From NCBI GenBank assembly GCA_026988155.1, contig JALSLW010000095.1:1-33679 (forward strand): a DNA stretch of 33,679 nucleotides. Direction: 5' to 3'. The notes beneath the pieces were generated by a model, which was not told the DNA's origin, searched no databases, and saw only the letters and a program-made list of their open reading frames with translations. Below, piece after piece: positions 1-7,765 of the stretch. Made by a program: the position numbers and the translations under genes. Positions within the stretch are counted from its first letter, which is position 1, and each line of letters opens with the position of its first letter. The stretch comes from Methylomonas sp. (GTDB lineage Bacteria > Pseudomonadota > Gammaproteobacteria > Methylococcales > Methylomonadaceae).

Positions 1-176
1 TCGTATAAATTATGCTCTACTCCTTGCAGGTCATTAAGAATTAAGGGTGGCAATTTCCATGCATTAGAAATCTCTCTGCTTTTCTGTTGAGTATCTGCAT
101 ATAGAGCGGCTGAATGAGTGAAAAACAGTAGACTTATAATAACAATGCGAATTTTTATGGGTATGGGATGGTTCAT
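1..176 (-). CDS. N-terminal part of a TlpA/ResA-like thioredoxin (partial)
   Basis: A minus-strand frame starts at ATG 176 and runs off the left edge, giving 58 residues. Residues 6-27 form a signal peptide or membrane anchor (basic start, hydrophobic core, SAALYADT cleavage-like region). After it comes WKLPPLILNDLQGVEHNLY, which matches the stretch that precedes the first beta strand and the WCxxC motif in TlpA/ResA thioredoxins (xLPxxxLxDLxGxxxxL). The catalytic motif itself lies outside the window, so the assignment rests on this segment only. No convincing Shine-Dalgarno is visible before the ATG. The gene diverges from the lipoprotein pair at 246. Family-level inference: a periplasmic thiol-disulfide oxidoreductase. 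Confidence 0.6.
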   Translation of the reverse strand, partial: MNHPIPIKIRIVIISLLFFTHSAALYADTQQKSREISNAWKLPPLILNDLQGVEHNLY

Positions 177-202
177 ACGGGAGATTTTTAATATAAAAGA
201 GT

Positions 203-208
203 TATAAT
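203..208 (+). promoter_or_regulatory. Candidate -10 box for the lipoprotein pair
   Basis: A perfect TATAAT lies 37 bases before the ATG of the first lipoprotein gene, in an AT-rich stretch between two divergent genes. I see no good -35 hexamer at the usual distance, so this is only a partial promoter match. Confidence 0.3.
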
Positions 209-245
209 GCCATAAACATTATTAATTTATACAAGGTTTATAAAC

Positions 246-740
246 ATGAGTATTTTTTCTGGTAAATCAAATATTTTTTTAACCGTCTTATCTTTGCTAA
301 CCATCCTGCTGCTTTCTTCTTGCTCTGATGACAGGAAAGAGGTTGGCACAAAAAAGGCTACAGTGGAAAGGACTATTGTGGGCAATAGTAAAAACATGAC
401 GGCCAATAAATTAGATGATAAATCTTATTATAAAGAAATGTCTAAACCCATTGATAAAGCAAGCTGGGTAGAGAAGGGCAAGTTTAACAAGGAGTTTAAA
501 AAAGATTGTATTGCCAGAGAGCTCAGAACCGATAAGGCTGTTGATAAAGCATTCATTGAAAAAACCTGTGATTGCATTGCCGATTACATGGATGATAAAT
601 TGACGGATCAGGAGGCTGAAGAGTTTTTAAAGGAAGATAGCCATATGCGTTCATTACAGATTCGGTATGATACCGCTGCTTTTCATTGCATAAAAGGTGC
701 CGATAAAACCTCAGAACCAAAAATCACTCGGTTTCAGTAA
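246..740 (+). CDS. Cysteine-patterned lipoprotein, first of a tandem pair (unknown function)
   Basis: I do not recognise this 164-residue protein as a named family. Residues 1-26 are a lipoprotein signal peptide with lipobox LSSC, putting the lipidated cysteine at 26. The +2 residue is Ser, so outer-membrane sorting is likely. After a polar linker (30-80) comes a compact domain with Cys88, Cys108, Cys110 and Cys148, the middle two as CDC in the motif KTCDCIAD. The same spacing recurs in the next gene (C, 19-21 residues, CxC, 37 residues, C). The linker is rich in Lys and Asp. Start chosen at the first ATG, which has a weak AAGG upstream. The two genes are 14 bases apart and probably co-transcribed. 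Four cysteines in an exported domain suggest disulfides or metal binding, but this is inference. Confidence 0.75.
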   Translation: MSIFSGKSNIFLTVLSLLTILLLSSCSDDRKEVGTKKATVERTIVGNSKNMTANKLDDKSYYKEMSKPIDKASWVEKGKFNKEFKKDCIARELRTDKAVDKAFIEKTCDCIADYMDDKLTDQEAEEFLKEDSHMRSLQIRYDTAAFHCIKGADKTSEPKITRFQ

Positions 741-754
741 TTGGCTGTAATTCG

Positions 755-1114
755 ATGATTCGTTTATGGGCCGTGGGAGCATGTATTGTTTTAAGTGCAT
801 GTTCCTTTAATAATATAAAGCAAACTCCTGAAGCAAAAAGACTTAAGTTTGAGCAGACCTTCGCTTCCCAGTGTGTTGAAAAGGAAGTTAGAAATTCAGT
901 TAATAAGGATATAGATAGATTGAGGTTTGCTAAGCCCTGTTCATGTATTGCAAAAAGAATTGCAGATAGCCTGGGAAAACGGGAAATGGATAAGTTTTTG
1001 CTTGAACACAAAATCCCCCATTCATTGGCTATGAGGTTTGATAGAGCTGCCTATTTTTGTGTGCAGGATGTGGCGCGGCCAAAGCCAAAACTCTTGTTTG
1101 GTAAAAAACAGTGA
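755..1114 (+). CDS. Cysteine-patterned lipoprotein, second of a tandem pair (unknown function)
   Basis: A 119-residue lipoprotein with a short signal peptide and lipobox LSAC (Cys16). It is a shorter paralogue of the preceding gene, lacking most of the polar linker. Cys40, Cys62, Cys64 and Cys102 line up with Cys88, 108, 110 and 148 of its neighbour. The 37-residue spacing from CxC to the last Cys is identical, and shared motifs include CIA after CxC, a conserved FL/E pair, and R(F/Y)DxAA before the last Cys. Its ATG is only 14 bases after the upstream stop and has no clear Shine-Dalgarno, so translational coupling is plausible. Function unknown. Tandem duplication is inferred from the matching pattern. 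Confidence 0.72.
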   Translation: MIRLWAVGACIVLSACSFNNIKQTPEAKRLKFEQTFASQCVEKEVRNSVNKDIDRLRFAKPCSCIAKRIADSLGKREMDKFLLEHKIPHSLAMRFDRAAYFCVQDVARPKPKLLFGKKQ

Positions 1115-1119
1115 TCGAT

Positions 1120-1893
1120 TTAGCCTCGGCTAAAAACCCATTCTTTTTCCGAAGACAGAACATTATTAAAGCCATAGTTTTCTAAGTTAAATGTTTTAAC
1201 CTGTTCTGCATCTGTTAAACGGTTTTTAATAATAAAATTAGTCATAAGTCCTCGGGCTCGTTTGGCATGGATGCCAATGGTTTTATAAATGCCTGCCTTA
1301 TTTTCTTTAAATGCCAAAGTTAAAATTCTGGCGTTTAGCAGTTTAGGTTTAATCACTTTAAAATATTCATTTGAAGCCAGATTGATGAGGATAGGTTCCG
1401 GTTCTTCATTAAAATCCTGGTTAAGCAAGTCTGTTACTTGCGTATTCCAGAATTCATATAAATTTTTCCCCTGCCCAGTTTGCAGACGCGTTCCCATTTC
1501 CAGGCGATAGGGCTGTATTAAATCTAGAGGCCTTAATGCACCATATAAGCCTGATAAGATTCTTAAATGCTGTTGCGCAAAAGAAAAATCATCTTCGCTG
1601 TAATTATCTGAATCTATGCCGCCATAAACATCACCCTTAAAAGCTAATAGTGCCTGTTTTGCATTAGTGAGGGAAAAGGGCGTGCTGAAATCTTTATAGC
1701 GCTGCCAATTTAGCTGGCTTAATTTGTCGCTAAGTTTCATTAAAGCAGATAGCTCTTCAACGGTGAGCTGTTTTGCAATATCAATAAGTTCCTGACTTTG
1801 CGGCAGTTGCCGTGGCTGGGTGTAGAGCTTAAAGGGATTTTCGGAGAAATCTAAGGTTTTTGAGGGGGATATGACAATGATCATTTTTTGCAA
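1120..1893 (-). CDS. yaaA: YaaA family peroxide-stress protein
   Basis: The 257-residue product carries the family's N-terminal signature IISPSKTLDF-like (VISPSKTLDF, residues 8-17), followed by conserved blocks such as LSGLYGALRPLDLIQPYRLEMG and INLASNEYFK, and it has the usual family length of about 255. YaaA proteins bind DNA and lower free intracellular iron during hydrogen peroxide stress in Escherichia coli (family knowledge). Two starts are possible: Met1, or Met4, which would give the common MIIVISPSK N-terminus. The 3' end is 5 bases from the convergent lipoprotein gene, and the gene diverges from cydA. Confidence 0.93.
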   Translation of the reverse strand: MQKMIIVISPSKTLDFSENPFKLYTQPRQLPQSQELIDIAKQLTVEELSALMKLSDKLSQLNWQRYKDFSTPFSLTNAKQALLAFKGDVYGGIDSDNYSEDDFSFAQQHLRILSGLYGALRPLDLIQPYRLEMGTRLQTGQGKNLYEFWNTQVTDLLNQDFNEEPEPILINLASNEYFKVIKPKLLNARILTLAFKENKAGIYKTIGIHAKRARGLMTNFIIKNRLTDAEQVKTFNLENYGFNNVLSSEKEWVFSRG

Positions 1894-1947
1894 GGCAATA
1901 AAAGTGGTTGGTGTTTAAGTTTAATCTATTTTACTCCAGATTAATGC

Positions 1948-1976
1948 TTGCCAGCCAATACGAGTTAGCCTATTCT
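1948..1976 (+). promoter_or_regulatory. Candidate sigma-70 promoter for the cydAB operon
   Basis: TTGCCA (1948-1953) and TATTCT (1971-1976) are separated by exactly 17 bases, about 35 bases before the cydA ATG at 2011. I see no FNR-type TTGATnnnnATCAA palindrome in the 117-base yaaA-cydA gap. Confidence 0.42.
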
Positions 1977-2010
1977 TAGGATACTATAAAAATATCTGTA
2001 AAACCTATAC

Positions 2011-3570
2011 ATGATTTCTGACACAGTTGTTGAACTTTCACGCTGGCAGTTTGCAGTTACTGCTTTATATCATTTTCTATTTGTTCCCTTAACCATTGGA
2101 TTGTCCGTGCTTCTGGCAATTATGGAATCTACATATGTAATGACTGGCCGAGAGATTTATAAGGATATGACCCAGTTTTGGGGGAAATTATTTGGTATTA
2201 ATTTTGCCTTGGGTGTTACTACCGGATTGACTATGGAATTTCAGTTCGGGATGAATTGGTCATATTTCTCCCATTATGTGGGTGACGTCTTTGGTGCCCC
2301 ATTAGCGATTGAAGGCCTAATGGCTTTTTTTATGGAATCTACCTTTGTAGGTCTTTTTTTCTTTGGCTGGGACAGGTTGACTAGAGGTCAGCATTTAATC
2401 ATTACCTGGCTAGTGGCGTTAGGTTCAAACTTATCTGCTTTATGGATATTAGTTGCAAACGGCTGGATGCAAAATCCAGTTGGTGCTGAATTTAATTATG
2501 AGACCATGCGTATGGAAGTGACTAGTTTTGGCGCTTTGATTTTTAATCCGGCAGCTCAGGTCAAGTTTGTACATACCGTAGCGGCAGGCTATACAACGGC
2601 ATCATCTTTTGTGTTAGCCATTAGTGCATACTATATGCTAAAAGGCCGTGACTCTGCTTTTTCTCAGCGATCCTACACAATAGCCGCCGGTTTTGGTTTG
2701 GCGGCGGTTTTATCGGTAATCGTGCTAGGTGATGAGAGCGGTTATACTGATGGAGAAGTGCAAAAAGCCAAATTGGCTGCTATTGAAGCTGAATGGCATA
2801 CAGATGAGCCCCCGGCAGCTTTTACCGTGGTTGGTTTTCCTGACCAGGAGGCGATGGTAACCCATGACGCGATAAAAATCCCTTGGGTTTTAGGCTTGAT
2901 TGGTACTCGGTCTGTTGATACGCCGATTATAGGACTGTCAGAAATTTTAGAAAATAACCGTGTACGGATTCGTAGTGGAATTAAAGCATATGGGCTATTG
3001 CAGCGCCTTAGAGAAGGTGATCGAGATGAACGTTTGATAACAGAGTTTGAGTCCATCAAAAAAGATTTGGGCTATGGCTTGCTGTTAAAACGCTATACAG
3101 AAAATGTAGTAGATGCTACTGACGAGCAGATTGATCTTGCTGTTAAGAATTCCATTCCTCAGGTTGCGCCTTTGTTCTGGACTTTTAGAGTGATGGTAGC
3201 TTGCGGATTCATCATGCTCTTTGTTTTTATTGTTGCCGTGATTGCCAGTTCAATAAGAAAATGCCGGAAAAATTGGGTTTTTAGATTAAGCCTTTATACC
3301 TTGCCACTCCCTTGGATAGCCGTTGAAACAGGGTGGTTTGTGGCAGAGTTTGGACGGCAGCCATGGGCAGTTGCAGAGGTGCTGCCAACATTCCTAAGTG
3401 CATCTTCCCTATCTGAATGGGATATTATTCTGAGTCTCTCTGGATATGTTTTTCTCTATACTGTGTTTTTGGTGATTGAGGTGTTTTTAATGATGAAGTA
3501 CATCAGGCAAGGGCCTAGTATTTTGCATAAAAGACGTTACCATTTTGAAATGGATGAAAGGGGCGGATAA
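2011..3570 (+). CDS. cydA: Cytochrome bd ubiquinol oxidase subunit I
   Basis: Quinol-oxidising, haem-carrying subunit of the bd-type terminal oxidase in the inner membrane. At 519 residues it matches the long-Q-loop (Escherichia coli-like) form of about 522. Visible ligands and conserved sites: His21 in TALYHFLF (haem b595), Glu101 and Glu109 in IEGLMAFFMES, His188 in KFVHTVAAGY and Met ~395 in FRVMV (haem b558 ligands), the Q-loop KLAAIEAEW with Lys254 and Glu259, and GRQPW at about 448-452. All key residues appear intact. The Shine-Dalgarno is poor. The stop codon TAA overlaps the cydB ATG by one base. This high-affinity oxidase supports respiration at low oxygen and resists several respiratory inhibitors (family knowledge). 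Confidence 0.97.
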   Translation: MISDTVVELSRWQFAVTALYHFLFVPLTIGLSVLLAIMESTYVMTGREIYKDMTQFWGKLFGINFALGVTTGLTMEFQFGMNWSYFSHYVGDVFGAPLAIEGLMAFFMESTFVGLFFFGWDRLTRGQHLIITWLVALGSNLSALWILVANGWMQNPVGAEFNYETMRMEVTSFGALIFNPAAQVKFVHTVAAGYTTASSFVLAISAYYMLKGRDSAFSQRSYTIAAGFGLAAVLSVIVLGDESGYTDGEVQKAKLAAIEAEWHTDEPPAAFTVVGFPDQEAMVTHDAIKIPWVLGLIGTRSVDTPIIGLSEILENNRVRIRSGIKAYGLLQRLREGDRDERLITEFESIKKDLGYGLLLKRYTENVVDATDEQIDLAVKNSIPQVAPLFWTFRVMVACGFIMLFVFIVAVIASSIRKCRKNWVFRLSLYTLPLPWIAVETGWFVAEFGRQPWAVAEVLPTFLSASSLSEWDIILSLSGYVFLYTVFLVIEVFLMMKYIRQGPSILHKRRYHFEMDERGG

Positions 3571-4709
3571 TGATTTTTGATTATGACACTTTAAGGATTA
3601 TCTGGTGGGCCTTTTTAGGGCTTTTAATAATTGGTTTTGCCATAACCGGCGGTTATGATCTAGGTGTTGGTGTGCTGTTGCCTTTTTTAGGTAAAACGGA
3701 CGAGGAAAGGCGCGTTATTTTAAATGCTGTTGGACCAACGTGGGAAGGTAATCAAGTTTGGTTTGTGATGGCTGGTGGCGCATTATTTGCAGCTTGGCCG
3801 ACAGTTTATGCAGTATCTTTTTCAAGTATGTATTTTGCTTTGCTACTAACCTTATTTGCATTGTTTTTACGTCCTTTAGGTTTTGATTATCGCAGTAAAA
3901 TGCCTGATCAAAAATGGCGGGGTAATTGGGATAAAGCGCTGTTTGTCGGCGGTTTTGTTCCTGCGCTGGTTTTTGGCATTGCTTTTGGCAACTTATTAAA
4001 AGGCATCCCCTTTCAATTTGAGAGTGATATGCGCATCGTTTATTTTGGCAATCTTTTAGGGCTGTTAAATCCATTCGCACTATTGGCGGGTTTGATCAGT
4101 ATGTCCATGTTTATAATGCATGGGGCAGTTTATTTGCAAATCAAGACAGTGGCCAGTGTTGCCAGAAGAGCTAGAAAAACGGCGATTGCATTTACTTTAG
4201 TTACGATAATATTGTTTGCCTTGGCTGGCTGGTGGATTACCTTTCTTGATGGCTATCATATTACCTCAGCAATTTCTTCTAATCTCGCATCAAACCCTTT
4301 GGCAAAATTTGTTAAACGCGGGCCGGGATTATGGCTAGATAATTATGGACATATTCCGCAACTCTGGGCCATACCTGCTACCGCTTTTATCAGCGCCTTA
4401 TGTACCATGATAATGTCAAGACTTAATAGGCCCGGAAGTGCCTTTATTTTTAGCTGCGTGACCATTGCCTCAATAATTTTGACTGCTGGCGGCTCACTGT
4501 TCCCCTTTATCATCCCTTCCAGCATTTCATTAAGCAGTTCATTGACCATATGGGATTCCAGTTCCAGTCTGGTGACTTTGAACCTTATGTTTTGGGTGAC
4601 TGTTATTTTTTTACCGCTGATTATGATCTACACTAGCTGGGTGTTTCGAGTGTTCCGAGGCAAGGTAACTGTTGAACATATTCGTAAAAATAGCCATAAG
4701 CTATATTAG
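3570..4709 (+). CDS. cydB: Cytochrome bd ubiquinol oxidase subunit II
   Basis: Second large membrane subunit of the bd oxidase; 379 residues, the same length as the Escherichia coli protein. The N-terminal region has the family pattern (D)YDxLRIIWWAFLG, then TGGYDLGVGVLLPFLG and NAVGPTWEGNQVWFV, with about eight hydrophobic segments. Shine-Dalgarno-like GGGGCGG sits inside the end of cydA, and the start overlaps the cydA stop by one base. The stop TAG lies within the Shine-Dalgarno of the next gene, so the three genes form one translation unit. No cydDC is seen in the window. Confidence 0.96.
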   Translation: MIFDYDTLRIIWWAFLGLLIIGFAITGGYDLGVGVLLPFLGKTDEERRVILNAVGPTWEGNQVWFVMAGGALFAAWPTVYAVSFSSMYFALLLTLFALFLRPLGFDYRSKMPDQKWRGNWDKALFVGGFVPALVFGIAFGNLLKGIPFQFESDMRIVYFGNLLGLLNPFALLAGLISMSMFIMHGAVYLQIKTVASVARRARKTAIAFTLVTIILFALAGWWITFLDGYHITSAISSNLASNPLAKFVKRGPGLWLDNYGHIPQLWAIPATAFISALCTMIMSRLNRPGSAFIFSCVTIASIILTAGGSLFPFIIPSSISLSSSLTIWDSSSSLVTLNLMFWVTVIFLPLIMIYTSWVFRVFRGKVTVEHIRKNSHKLY

Positions 4710-4717
4710 GAGGAGAG

Positions 4718-5311
4718 ATGTGGTATTTTACTTGGATATTAGGGGTTTTGCTGGCCAGTTCACTAGGAATTATCAATGTACTCAGACTGGAGGCACAAGA
4801 GGCATTGGATCGTGAGCATACTGCAAGAGACCCTTTGACACAGCTGTTAACAAAAGAAAGTGTCATGGAGCGTCTAAGAGAAAAAGTTGACAACTCAAAG
4901 CGAAATGAACTGCCTTTTTCTTTGCTTTATATCAGTTTAACGGATTTTAAAATGAAGCATCAGTTGGCTGAACATGAAATGGATACTACGCTGTTTAAAG
5001 TTGTGGAGTCCATCAAGCAGGATATTAGAATTGGACGGGATATTGCGGCCAGAGTGGGTGATGAGGACTTTTTGCTTGCTATCCCTGGAGCACCAATAGA
5101 TAGAGCAGTATTTATTGCAAATAGGATTAAGAGCAACATTTTTGCCAATGTTAAAACGCCAAATGGCACGGCAGTAGTGATTGCAATAGGATCTGTTGAA
5201 TATTCCTGTCATACTGACAGCATAGCTGAAGAGGTTGCAATGGGTATGAGTGAGGTGGAGGCCTTGCTCAATATAGCCATTGGCAAGTGCTTTGAAGATA
5301 CAATAGTTTGA
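4718..5311 (+). CDS. CydX-like small oxidase subunit fused to a degenerate GGDEF domain
   Basis: Residues 1-26 (MWYFTWILGVLLA... with IINVLRLEA) closely match CydX/YbgT, the single-helix third subunit of bd oxidase, and the gene sits exactly where cydX belongs: 8 bases after cydB with an AGGAGGAG ribosome site. CydX normally ends near residue 35-40, but here the frame continues to 197. Residues 37-190 look like a GGDEF fold: RDPLTQLLTKE at 37-47 (compare DxLTGLxNR), LLYISLTDFK near 70-78 (compare LDIDxFK), and ARVGDEDFLLAIPG at 111-124 (compare ARxGGDEFxxLLP). The signature is GDEDF rather than GGDEF, the first metal Asp is replaced by Ser, the NDxxGH block is gone, and the RxxD I-site is not intact. 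It is therefore probably not a working cyclase, but may bind a nucleotide or act as a scaffold. The reading frame is continuous, so this is not an assembly junction I can detect. Confidence 0.8.
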   Translation: MWYFTWILGVLLASSLGIINVLRLEAQEALDREHTARDPLTQLLTKESVMERLREKVDNSKRNELPFSLLYISLTDFKMKHQLAEHEMDTTLFKVVESIKQDIRIGRDIAARVGDEDFLLAIPGAPIDRAVFIANRIKSNIFANVKTPNGTAVVIAIGSVEYSCHTDSIAEEVAMGMSEVEALLNIAIGKCFEDTIV

Positions 5312-5395
5312 TGAGGGGCGAGGAGAGCTTAAACGGCCTGACAATTTCGCCAGTCATTAAATTGCAACAACCATAATAATAAAAAAGGTGTAGCC

Positions 5396-5977
5396 ATGAA
5401 AAAAACATTCAATTACTTTTTAATAGGCATTTTGGCGTTTTTCCCCGTTTATGTCATTGGCCAAATCATTATCTTTGTTAATGACAGATTTTCCGATTTA
5501 ATTCGGTTTGTGTATGGTTATTATGACAACTATCTGATAACGGCATTAATATTTGCAGGCAGTTTTTGTGTGTTTACTTATGTAGGCTATCGCCTGAGTA
5601 AAGTGGGAAAATCATGGATTATTTCCAGCATTGACTCAGTAATAGATCGAATTCCTCTATTAAATACCGTATATAGAGTCACCAAGAAAGTGGTCAATAT
5701 GTTTTCTGGACATGAGGAGAAAGAAGCCAGAGAAGTAGTCTATATTGAATACCCTAAAGAAGGGTTGTGGGTTCCGGCCTATGTAACCAATAAAGAAAAG
5801 GATATGTATATCCTGTTCGTTCCTACCTCACCTAATCCAACGTCTGGCTTTACGGTTATCGTACATGAATCAAAGGTGGTTAAGTCCAAAATGAATGTAG
5901 AACAGGCAACCAGTTTTATTATCAGTGTCGGTGTGGATTTTGAAAAATCAGATGAAGCGACTGAATTGCTTAAATGA
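5396..5977 (+). CDS. DUF502 family membrane protein
   Basis: A 193-residue protein with two N-terminal membrane helices (about 5-27 and 47-69), followed by IDRIPLLNTVYRVTKKVVNMF and a soluble domain with VVYIEYPKEGLWVPAYVT and VFVPTSPNPTSGFTVIV. These are the characteristic DUF502 blocks (RIPLxxxxYxxxKxV, FVPTxPNPTSG). The family's function is unknown. A ribosome site AAGGTG precedes the ATG. The end overlaps the next gene as ATGA, suggesting co-translation with the sodium symporter. Confidence 0.88.
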   Translation: MKKTFNYFLIGILAFFPVYVIGQIIIFVNDRFSDLIRFVYGYYDNYLITALIFAGSFCVFTYVGYRLSKVGKSWIISSIDSVIDRIPLLNTVYRVTKKVVNMFSGHEEKEAREVVYIEYPKEGLWVPAYVTNKEKDMYILFVPTSPNPTSGFTVIVHESKVVKSKMNVEQATSFIISVGVDFEKSDEATELLK

Positions 5978-7308
5978 AAATATTTGAAGACTTGTTAACA
6001 CAGATAAGCAGTTTAGTATGGGGGCCAGTTATGCTGGCCTTTTTATTGGGCGTCGGAATATTTTTAATGATCGGTCTAAAAGCATTTCCCTGGCGCTACA
6101 CTTTAAGAGCTTTTGCATTGCTTTGGAAAACAAGGGAGTCAGGACAGGAAGGGGAGATATCTCCTTTTCAGGCTCTGATGACATCATTGTCAGCAACTAT
6201 CGGCACAGGAAATATTGCCGGTGTAGCAACTGCTATTGCATTAGGTGGGCCGGGTGCGGTTTTTTGGATGTGGGTGACTGCGCTGTTCGGTATGGCAACA
6301 AAATACGCTGAAGCCTTGCTGGCGGTCAAGTACAGAGAGGTGGATGCATTAGGACATCATGTGGGTGGCCCTATGTATTATATTAAAAATGGATTGGGTG
6401 AAAAGTGGCATTGGCTGGCTGCTGTTTTTGCATTTCTGGGTGCGATAGCTGCTTTTGGCATTGGCAATATGGTACAGGCGAATTCTGTTGCTGATGCTGT
6501 TGAGTCTCTGTTTCACATTCCTGTCTGGCAAACTGGAGCGGTAATGACAGTATTGACTGCTGCTGTTATTTTGGGTGGCTTAGAGCGTATTGCTGAGGTT
6601 GCTTCCAAATTAGTCCCAGCAATGGCTATAGCTTATATTTCGGGTGCATTATTTGTTATTATTACCCATATAGATCAAGTGCCCGGTGCGTTGGTGCTAA
6701 TTGTATCCAGTGCATTTACCGAAACAGCTGCAGTTGGCGGTTTTGCAGGTACGGCTGTTTGGGCTGCTATTCGGTTTGGCGTTGCAAGAGGCGTTTTTTC
6801 CAATGAGGCCGGATTGGGCAGTGCGCCTATTGCTCATGCTGCGGCCAAAACAAATAATCCTGTTCAGCAGGGAATGGTTGCCATGCTAGGCACTTTTATT
6901 GACACTCTAATTGTTTGTACCATGACGGCATTAGTAATTGTAATGACAGATGTTTGGTCTAGCGGCGAGACTGGTGCAGCTTTGTCTACTCTGGCTTTTA
7001 ATGCGGCTATGCCGGGCTGGGGTGGCTATATTGTTGTTCTAGGTCTGGTTGTTTTTGCTTTTACCACTATATTAGGCTGGAGCTATTATGGTGAGCGATG
7101 CGCTGAATACTTATTTGGGGTAAAGGTGATCTGGCCTTATCGGGTGATTTGGCTATGTGCTATTCCTGTTGGGGCGATGGGTAAATTAGGTATTATTTGG
7201 TTGATGGCTGATGTAATGAATGGCCTGATGGCAATACCAAATTTGCTTGCTTTGGGGCTATTGAGTCCTGTTATTTTTAAGATGACTCAAGATTATTTAA
7301 AACGATAG
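5974..7308 (+). CDS. Sodium:alanine (amino-acid) symporter, AgcS family
   Basis: A 444-residue inner-membrane transporter. The block FQALMTSLSATIGTGNIAGVATAI near residues 62-85 is the AgcS signature region, and PGAVFWMWVTALFGMATKYAEALLAVKYR, GGPMYYI and ARGVFSNEAGLGSAPIAHAAAKT are further family hallmarks. Members import alanine or glycine with sodium, although substrate cannot be fixed from sequence. Start ATG overlaps the DUF502 stop by 4 bases and has no own Shine-Dalgarno, pointing to coupling. Co-occurrence with the Oad sodium pump 1.2 kb downstream fits a cell that maintains a sodium gradient (inference). Confidence 0.92.
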   Translation: MKIFEDLLTQISSLVWGPVMLAFLLGVGIFLMIGLKAFPWRYTLRAFALLWKTRESGQEGEISPFQALMTSLSATIGTGNIAGVATAIALGGPGAVFWMWVTALFGMATKYAEALLAVKYREVDALGHHVGGPMYYIKNGLGEKWHWLAAVFAFLGAIAAFGIGNMVQANSVADAVESLFHIPVWQTGAVMTVLTAAVILGGLERIAEVASKLVPAMAIAYISGALFVIITHIDQVPGALVLIVSSAFTETAAVGGFAGTAVWAAIRFGVARGVFSNEAGLGSAPIAHAAAKTNNPVQQGMVAMLGTFIDTLIVCTMTALVIVMTDVWSSGETGAALSTLAFNAAMPGWGGYIVVLGLVVFAFTTILGWSYYGERCAEYLFGVKVIWPYRVIWLCAIPVGAMGKLGIIWLMADVMNGLMAIPNLLALGLLSPVIFKMTQDYLKR

Positions 7309-7516
7309 GTTTTAAAGCTATTGACTGTATAGTTTCACTTGCTAGTATCTTGAGCTCGCTATGTGGCGATTTAATTATTACACCTGTGAATATAAAGTTA
7401 TGCGTTAACCCTCCGGAAGTTATTAAATCCTCTCTCCCAAGATGTGCGTAATCTATACGTGCTAATTCTGGCGCATTTTGGTCTGATATTAATTGCTCGC
7501 CAATCTTTTGACATTC
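7277..7516 (-). pseudogene. Possible decayed reading frame in the agcS-acyltransferase gap
   Basis: The 457 bases from 7309 to 7765 hold no intact gene. On the minus strand one frame stays open for 79 codons (7516 down to a TAA at 7277-7279), overlapping the end of the symporter gene, and reads like real protein (for example ISDQNAPELARIDYAHLGRED, then THNFIFTGVIIKSPHSEL). Immediately upstream in the same frame, after a TAA at 7517-7519, another 27 protein-like codons (SELFQDKIHLLAFGADRIK) extend to a TAA at 7601-7603. There is no start codon with a ribosome site. I do not recognise the family. It could be the tail of a lost gene with an in-frame stop, or simply chance openness in AT-rich DNA. 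Confidence 0.25.
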
Positions 7517-7698
7517 TTATTTTATCCTGTCAGCTCCAAATGCTAAAAGGTGAATTTTATCCTGAAACAGTTCACTGGCGAGTTGTTTTCCTGGCCGATG
7601 TTAGACTTTAACAGGTTGCTATAGATATAGAAGTGTGAGTGTTTTAAAGGCGGCGAATGAGAATGACGAAAATTCTGCATAAAGGTGTCAAAAAAATG

Positions 7699-7715
7699 TT
7701 GGCATGTACTATGCT
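7699..7715 (+). promoter_or_regulatory. Sigma-54 (RpoN) promoter
   Basis: TTGGCATGTACTATGCT matches the -24/-12 consensus YTGGCACGnnnnTTGCW at nearly every informative position: GG at 7701-7702 and GC at 7713-7714 with the required spacing, and only C-to-T in the -24 element and T-to-A before TGC differing. The predicted transcription start is near 7726, leaving a leader of about 40 bases before the acyltransferase ATG at 7766. RpoN-dependent promoters with the PrsK/PrsR two-component pair are known in PEP-CTERM/exosortase systems, which fits the downstream gene. An imperfectly placed inverted repeat AGAAT-N7-ATTCT lies at 7660-7676. Confidence 0.72.
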
Positions 7716-7765
7716 TGGTCTTGTACTGTTAGTTTTTTATTTGAATCATTATTGGAGGTTATGAC

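Noticed and set aside
724-1011. A minus-strand frame of 95 codons across the second lipoprotein
   Set aside because: It is the shadow of the lipoprotein gene, which has a lipobox and a conserved Cys pattern.
3715-4080. A minus-strand frame of 121 codons inside cydB
   Set aside because: It is antisense to a clearly conserved membrane protein gene and has no start context.
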